NCBI GenBank assembly: GCA_019915015.1
Contig: JAHBBC010000015.1
Coordinates: 62,001 to 126,000 of the forward strand
Reading direction: 5' to 3'
From: Auriscalpium vulgare
Taxonomy: Eukaryota > Basidiomycota > Agaricomycetes > Russulales > Auriscalpiaceae
DNA: 64,000 nucleotides
Shown here: positions 58,397 through 64,000 of the stretch, piece after piece
Numbering within the stretch: the first letter of the stretch is position 1
How the letters are laid out: each line of letters opens with the position of its first letter
Translations under genes and position numbers: made by a program
The notes under the pieces: model-generated
Told to the model about the DNA's origin: nothing
The model's database searches: none
What the model saw: only the letters and a program-made list of their open reading frames with translations

Positions 58397-61249
58397 TTAT
58401 TGTCCAAAGCCAGGCAAGGGCGGCAGGGGCTCGCCCACAGGAGCGACCGATCTGTGCCGGCTGCGGTCGCGCTCGCCGCGAGACCCCGAGGACCGTCGAC
58501 GATCGCTGGGCGAAGGCAGCACACCATCCGGACCTGACGTGGAAAACGCATATGACGAAGAAGTCGGGGGTAGGCTTGCGTCGACTGCACGTGGCCGCGA
58601 GTGTGAACGCTCACGCTGCTCGAAAGGGCGCGTCCCGGACGAAGAGCGTCCCTTGGACGTCGAGTGGGCATTTGCTGACTCTCGCCGATGCGACGACCCC
58701 CTTGAGCGCTCGTCGACATCGCCCTGCTCTTGCTGGCGCGGACGAGAGCGCGAGCGGGGCTTCGTCCTGCGCGCGCTGTCAGACGGCGGGGGAGGCGCAG
58801 GCGTGAACACAGGTGACACATGCCCGGACTCGACCGACACCGCGTGTGGCATCTCGCGCTCCGGCATCCTGCCTGCGCCTACGCTCTGCGGCACGCTTTC
58901 CCACGGCGGATTCAGGCGCACCTGGGTGTGGTGCGACTGTGACGACGGCGGTGGGACCGCCGACTGGACGGAGTGGCTGCGCTCAGACTCGGGCAGGCCG
59001 TGCGGGAATAGCCGCCCGAATAGGCTGTCCGAGCGCACAAGGGGCGGCGGGTTTGAGGAGGACTCTGCGATCGGCGGCATGGCGGGCGGGGCGTACCAGT
59101 CGGAGGACGGAGGTAGCGCTGTGGGCATTGGGGTAGAGGAGAGGTCCCGCGAGCTGCGACGATCGCGGTAGGTGCGCATGATGGACGGCGGGGGCAGGTC
59201 GTCGTAAATGAGCGCCCGCTGCTCAGCAGGCTGACGGCTGGAAGGCCCGCGCCGTGGGCTTGGCGACAGCACTACGTTCGCGTCCGCGTCGGTTTGCGAG
59301 ACGCGGTCGTAAACCCGGCGCCACCAGGAGCGATGCCTGCGCACCGGCGCAGCATCTTCAAGGACACTGTCGTCCAGTCTCGACGAGTTGTAGGCTTGCG
59401 CGGTGAAGTCAGGAGCTTGGAAGTGACATGGGATACTCTGATACTCACCCTGCATTGAATACCCTTTTTTCGTCAACTCCTTCTCGACCTGCACATTGAA
59501 TGCCTCGCTGCGCTCCCGCCTTCCCAGCCCATAACCGTATTCATCGCCCACACCGAGCCACCGCCTCTCCCCGTTGACCTCCGTGACGCTGTCCACTGCG
59601 AGTGCAACCCCTTTCTTCTCCCCCGCTTCGCGGGCCGGGCGCATGCGCGTTTTTCCAGAGACATCCTCGAACGCAGCTTCGCGCCGCGCGAGTGTGTCTG
59701 TCTCGATGCCGCGCATGCGGCGCCACATGTACACCCAGCCGGCGCCCAGCTCGCGGAATGTGTCACGGAAGTCCATCGCATGGAAGAGGGAGCGGAAGCG
59801 CGGCGTACGAGGCTCATCAGCGCGCCTGTAAGGCTTGTAGGAGAACGCCTTGATATGTAGGAAGGCGAAAAGGCTGGGGTTGTGGTGAGCTTTGCAACGG
59901 AGGAATAGCAGGTCGCTCACGTCATCTCGAATGTCTCAAGTATTGCTCCCCAGCCAATGTTGATATCTTCCGCTGTCATGTATGGAGTCTGCCAGATACG
60001 TTGAAACTCATGTAGGTTGAACGGATATGCAACTGACGTCTTTGACAACACCGAACATGGTGAGCAAGGAGAGGAAGGTCGCTTGCCAGAACGTGAGGAA
60101 GACTGCGTTAAAAATCAGCGGCAGACTGATACTGGCAGAACGACTGCACTCACCGACCGCCTTGACGGCAAATAGCTTGAGGACGGGCCGGTATGGCACA
60201 AGCTCCGTGGCGACAGAGAGGTAAAGCTGCAATAGGCAGTACATACCTATCGTGACACTGATCGAGATGAGGCCTGTGATCTGATATACATGTAAGTCTC
60301 ACTGCCATTCGAATTCGACATGATCACGGTGCTTACCCAGATATGGCCCCATGCAGGAGACCAAGATGTCTCGCAATACCAGCCAATATAGTTAAGGACG
60401 ACCGCAAAAAAGGTAGTGCTGAGCGAAGATCAGCAAGGTGCCCTCGGAGGTAACGTAAACACAAAACTTACACAGGCCGCACAACGCAGTATTGCAAAAC
60501 GCCGTACTTCATGAGCTGCAAGAAGTAAAGACCGTCTTGTGGTTTCCACTTGACGAAACTAAGCGGGAAGACCCATTTCTTCCGGGGTAGACCACGGCGT
60601 TCCCTGGCTTGATCGTTCTCGCGAGACAAACCTTCCCTGCGGAAAATCGCTTTCTGCTCGTCGAGGTTTGGGGAGAGATATGTCAGGAGGAGGTAGAAAA
60701 AGGCGGTGAGGAGAATGGCTTCGTAGGCGTCACGGAGGAGAAGAAGAGGCGTGGAGTGGTTCTTGAGAGAGATGAGAGCTTTATTCATGCTGCAGAAAAT
60801 GAGAGATGGTTACCCAGAAGAGGTAGGATGCGAGACTGATATTGGCGTAGATGGGGACCATGAAGAGAAGACGGACGATATCTAGAAGACATGACTATAT
60901 GCACTAAGGGCGCACAAAAAGAGCTTACATCTCTGTTCAGCTTTCTGCGGATATTTTTTTAGCACGCCATAGACACCTAAAGGAGAGAAACACACGTTCG
61001 TATACCACTGCAGGTGCTTGTTGATGAGCCAGAACGAAGTGACAGTGGCGATAATGGTGAAAAAAGCGGTCACGATCCATCCAACGTCATGCGCTGCTCA
61101 AAGGATGAGATAGACGGACATTAACAAGACGCAGCCGACGCACCTTGGAAGACGATGTTGCCGTGCTGAAAGAGTGGTGGGCCTTCCTGTGGAGCGCGAG
61201 GAGGAAAGCACTTGTGGGTCGAGTTCGCGGGGGAATCGGGTTCAGACAT
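58397..61249 (-). CDS. TMEM184/DUF300 (organic solute transporter alpha-like) membrane protein
   Basis: Multi-pass protein of the family that includes human TMEM184 and Ost-alpha; fungal members sit in the vacuolar or plasma membrane. Starts MSEPDSPANSTHKCFPPRAP. Membrane segments come from successive exons: GWIVTAFFTIIATVTSFWLI, YIVRLLFMVPIYANISLASY, DAYEAILLTAFFYLLLTYLS, DGLYFLQLMKYGVLQYCVVR (with PL-x-F-x-KWKPQDGL, a family motif), FFAVVLNYIG, ITGLISISVTIGMYCLLQLY and FLTFWQATFLSLLTMFG. The family's WGAILETFEM follows, then AFSYKPYR. A long cytosolic tail of over 400 residues is Ser/Arg/Pro-rich (RRRSSGSRGERDRSRHRS) and ends PPLPGFGQ. A 54-nt stopless intron with a GTGAGT donor (about 59399-59452) probably lies within the tail exon. 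Confidence 0.88.
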
Positions 61250-61626
61250 GTTTCATAAAGTAGTCGTTGATATTATCGTGAATGTGAGATCGTGAAAGTC
61301 GTGGTGGTGAGATCCAGTGGCAGGATATCGCGAAGGCGAGGTGAGTATGATCCGCTGTTGACGCCGGGGGAGGGATATGATACAGGGGACGTGGCCAGCG
61401 TGAGATGTTGGTACAGATACAACGCAACGAAGAGAAGGAGAGTCTTCGAGGACGTCTGTGTCCGCTGCTCGAAGCCTCCAGCAGACGTTGTCGCTGCGGC
61501 GCGAGAGAGTGCAAACAGCCTTATACCCCTTATCTTATCAGATATGCCATGTATTGCTTTCCGACGCGCGCGGCGCGCGCCATCCGAAAGCGGCATGTTA
61601 GAGGCTCGCGACATAATAGCATTGAG

Positions 61627-62031
61627 TCACCTCTCTTCGCTCCGTAATGCAGCTACGGTAACTCTCAAACACCAGCTTATATCCTCTCCCAATTGATCGA
61701 ACGGCGGTATCTCCAGTTGTAGTCGAACGCCTCGGTCATCGGCCACGTCGTACACCCCGACGGAGCTGTGCCCATTCAATCCTATTGAGCCATGGGCATG
61801 GGCGCACAAGAATCCTCGGCATCCCGGGAAGCTATTATGTCGTCGTGTCGCCAGAGGACGGCACCAGACCGATCGCGGTAGCGTATGTATGTTCGTTGCA
61901 GCCTGGTGGTATCGATAGCAGTGCGTAGACTTACGCTTATCGCCGGTCATGCTCGCCTCTGACTGATATTTGTCCAACTTCAAGTTCTCGCCCTTAAATG
62001 TCGGCTCTAGCGAAACCGCCGAGCTGCCCAT
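61627..62031 (-). CDS. small hypothetical protein, doubtful
   Basis: A single open frame of 134 codons starting MGSSAVSLEPTFKGENLKLD. Its first 30 residues look coding; the rest is less convincing. A GTAAGT donor just after TGDK suggests the real gene may splice there and end differently. No family is recognised and there is no signal peptide. It lies between two divergent genes, on the strand of the TMEM184 gene. It could be a short gene or a remnant. Confidence 0.3.
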   Translation of the reverse strand: MGSSAVSLEPTFKGENLKLDKYQSEASMTGDKRKSTHCYRYHQAATNIHTLPRSVWCRPLATRRHNSFPGCRGFLCAHAHGSIGLNGHSSVGVYDVADDRGVRLQLEIPPFDQLGEDISWCLRVTVAALRSEER

Positions 62032-62178
62032 TGCTTATGGATCCTACCTTTGTATTGATCAGAAGATGCCAAGTGCGACGTACCGCTCGAAATCAGCAGC
62101 GATCCATCGTTCCTTTTCCCACCGCTCGCCGTTCTAACATAAAATGCGGGTCAATTTGCATCACTTCCTAACGCAACA

Positions 62179-63513
62179 ATGTCGCAGTACGCCCACCTCT
62201 CTGAAGTGGATCCCGAGTACGCAGCTTTCCTAGCTGCGTACCCCACCCCGGACCCTGACTTATCGTCGGCCCCGGCTCTCAAGCACATCTATCTAAACTA
62301 CGTGCAACCCAACCTCGCCGCTCTTTACAAGGCTCGCGTTTGCCCGGGTAAATTGACCTCCACCCGTCAATATTGCATGCGCTGATTTTGCCTCCTATCA
62401 GATGCGAAGTACAGCGTGAAGGACCACAAAGTGCCCGTCGACGGCGGGGAAATTCTCGTCCGTGTTGTGATCCCAGAAACCGATGATCCCGAGCAGACAT
62501 TCCCCGTTCTGACGTGGTTTCGTTCCGGCGGTATTACCTCCCTCAGAATCGTCAGGACATAAGAGCGCTGACTCGTATTCGGACAGGATGGGTCCTTGGG
62601 AACATCGACCAGGACGACTGGCTCCTGCGCGCCTACGCAACCGAGCTGCAGATTGTGACGGTCAATGTAGAATACCGCACTGGTCCGGAGCACACTTTCC
62701 CAGCCGCATGGGATGATAGCTTCGCTGCATTGAAATGGGTACGGCCTATCCTCGATCCAGCATCTCCAGGACTGATACATCGGCTCAGGTGGCATCAAAC
62801 GCTGCCTCTATTTCTGTGTCTTTGGATAAGGGCTTTATCATCGGCGGCGCGTCCGCTGGTGGTAACCTGGTTGCGACGACCGCGCACCGCGCACGCGACG
62901 ATCCATTCTTCAGCGACAAGCCGCTCACGGGGAGCTACTTGGCGGCCCCCGTGATTGTTCATGTCGATGCCTACCCTGAAAAGTAAGCCATGGCACCTAT
63001 CTGAAGGCTATTGACTCACTCTGCGCAAGATTCAAGAACCAGCTCCTGTCCATGGAGCAGAACAAAGATGCGAAGAACATGAGCCGCGATTTCTTGAGGT
63101 TTTTCTGGGGTGCGTCGACGGCTGCTCGAGATATGGGCTGGGATAGTCGCTGATTTTTTTTGTGCGCTTGCAGACACAGTCAAGGCGCCTCCTACGGATC
63201 CCAAGATATCACCTCTGCTTTACCCTTCGCACGCCGGTCTTCCACCTGCATATTTCCAGATCTGCGGCCTCGACCCGCTGAGGGATGAGGGGCTGCTGTA
63301 CGAACGCTTGCTACGCGACTTAGGCACCCGGACGAAGCTGGACGTGTGAGTGTCAATTTTCCGCAGTGCTCGACTGCGATTTATGGGTCCGCCGACAGGT
63401 ATCCGGGCCTGCCGCATGGGTTCGCGGCGTTTAGCCCGACTATTTCAGCCGCGGCGAAGTACGAGGCGGACACGCTTGTGGGGCTGAAGTGGTTGCTGTC
63501 GGGCGGCAAGTAG
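62179..63513 (+). CDS. alpha/beta hydrolase (HSL/GDXG esterase family), HGGG motif altered
   Basis: Esterase/lipase fold related to hormone-sensitive lipase and arylacetamide deacetylase. Starts MSQYAHLSEVDPEYAAFLAA. Exons give DAKYSVKDHKVPVDGGEILV, PVLTWFRSGGWVLGNIDQDD, ELQIVTVNVEYRTGPEHTFP, KGFIIGGASAGGNLVATTAH (GxSxG nucleophile), FKNQLLSMEQNKDAKN, LPPAYFQICGLDPLRDEGLL (Asp) and YPGLPHGFAAFSP (His), ending LLSGGK. The triad is complete, but the oxyanion-hole motif HGGG reads RSGG. That motif straddles an intron (about 62535-62586) with a good GT-AG match, so the reading is not an obvious splicing error. Seven or so exons. The tandem relative starts 192 bp downstream. Substrate unknown. Confidence 0.87.
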
Positions 63514-63704
63514 GTGCTGCTATGGGGGTGCCAATTGTATGAAGTACCGGTTACGATATACCAAGGTCAAGGTAGCTTTGCTTGCGAATCGGAACAGTGA
63601 GCCAGCCGACGGGCGCCTTCCGTCCAGCTAACGCCGCCTAGGAGCGCTATCATTAATCCGGGACGTGGGACAAGGAAGAAGCACAGCTGGCCTTCCGGTT
63701 CTCC

Positions 63705-64000
63705 ATGTCGCAGTATGCGCACCTGTCTGAGCTGGACCCCGAGTTCGCAGCTGCTCAAGCAGCAAAACCGCACCAGGGCTTCGACCTCTCGGTGGGCACT
63801 TTGGCGCTAAAGGAAATGTGGAAAACCGTCTTGCAGCCTGCCACATATACAGCACTCTATAAGCCTCGTGTCCGCACAGGTGCGTGCGACGCCTGTGGTT
63901 CTGATAGCACTTGCGAGTGAAGTGAGTCTGATGACCACCTGACCTCTATCAGACGCCAAGTACAGCGTGGAGGACCACACAGTAGCTGTCGAAGGCGGCG
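63705..64000 (+). CDS. alpha/beta hydrolase, tandem copy, 5' part only
   Basis: Starts MSQYAHLSELDPEFAAAQAA at 63705, then LALKEMWKTVLQPATYTALY and PRVRT. An intron (about 63881-63952) is in the same phase and place as in the upstream gene. The next exon begins DAKYSVEDHTVAVEGG and runs off the window. The start MSQYAHLSE is shared by both genes; the middle of exon 1 has diverged. Whether this copy keeps HGGG cannot be seen. Confidence 0.8.

Overview
The window looks like nuclear DNA of a mushroom-forming basidiomycete (Agaricomycetes). Nearly every gene is broken by several short introns of about 45-70 nt with GT-AG borders (two with GC-AG). The protein families also fit: an etherase-type fungal glutathione transferase, S10 carboxypeptidase, old yellow enzymes, a PDAT-type acyltransferase, a Bud4/anillin protein and a fungal cyanase. 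No rRNA, convincing tRNA, CRISPR or bacterial-style operon was seen. All gene models below were spliced by eye, so internal exon borders may be off by a few bases.

Layout. 1-1.6 kb: broken GH25 lysozyme. 1.8-7.6 kb: minus-strand protein kinase (A) split by a 3.36-kb PIF/Harbinger transposon. 8.1-10 kb: tandem glutathione transferases, one dead. 11.6-13.9 kb: two paralogous proteins of unknown function. 14.2-24.4 kb: a conserved block with mitochondrial NAD kinase, a PIP-box/BRCT protein, an Asteroid/XPG nuclease and a REXO4-type exonuclease. 25.1-27.6 kb: kinase B. 27.9-33 kb: a segmental duplication carrying two old yellow enzymes plus degenerate copies of the REXO4 tail. 33.2-35 kb: class I aminotransferase. 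36.1-38.8 kb: two paralogous membrane proteins. 39.1-41.5 kb: secreted serine carboxypeptidase. 42.7-45.8 kb: PDAT. 45.9-51.9 kb: a coiled-coil protein of unknown function divergent from a Bud4/anillin-like protein. 52.4-55 kb: kinase C. 55.7-57.8 kb: cyanase split by a 1.28-kb non-autonomous DNA transposon. 58.4-61.2 kb: TMEM184/DUF300 membrane protein. 62.2 kb to the end: two tandem GDXG-type alpha/beta hydrolases, the second cut by the window edge.

Two themes stand out. First, two unrelated DNA transposons each sit in a coding exon of a minus-strand gene. In both cases the reading frame joins exactly across the site if the element and one copy of the short target duplication are disregarded. 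Second, tandem or local duplication is pervasive: kinases, glutathione transferases, unknown proteins, membrane proteins, old yellow enzymes and hydrolases all occur in two or more copies, often with one copy decaying. Intact core genes alternate with these faster-changing accessory genes. The genes do not form an obvious biosynthetic cluster.
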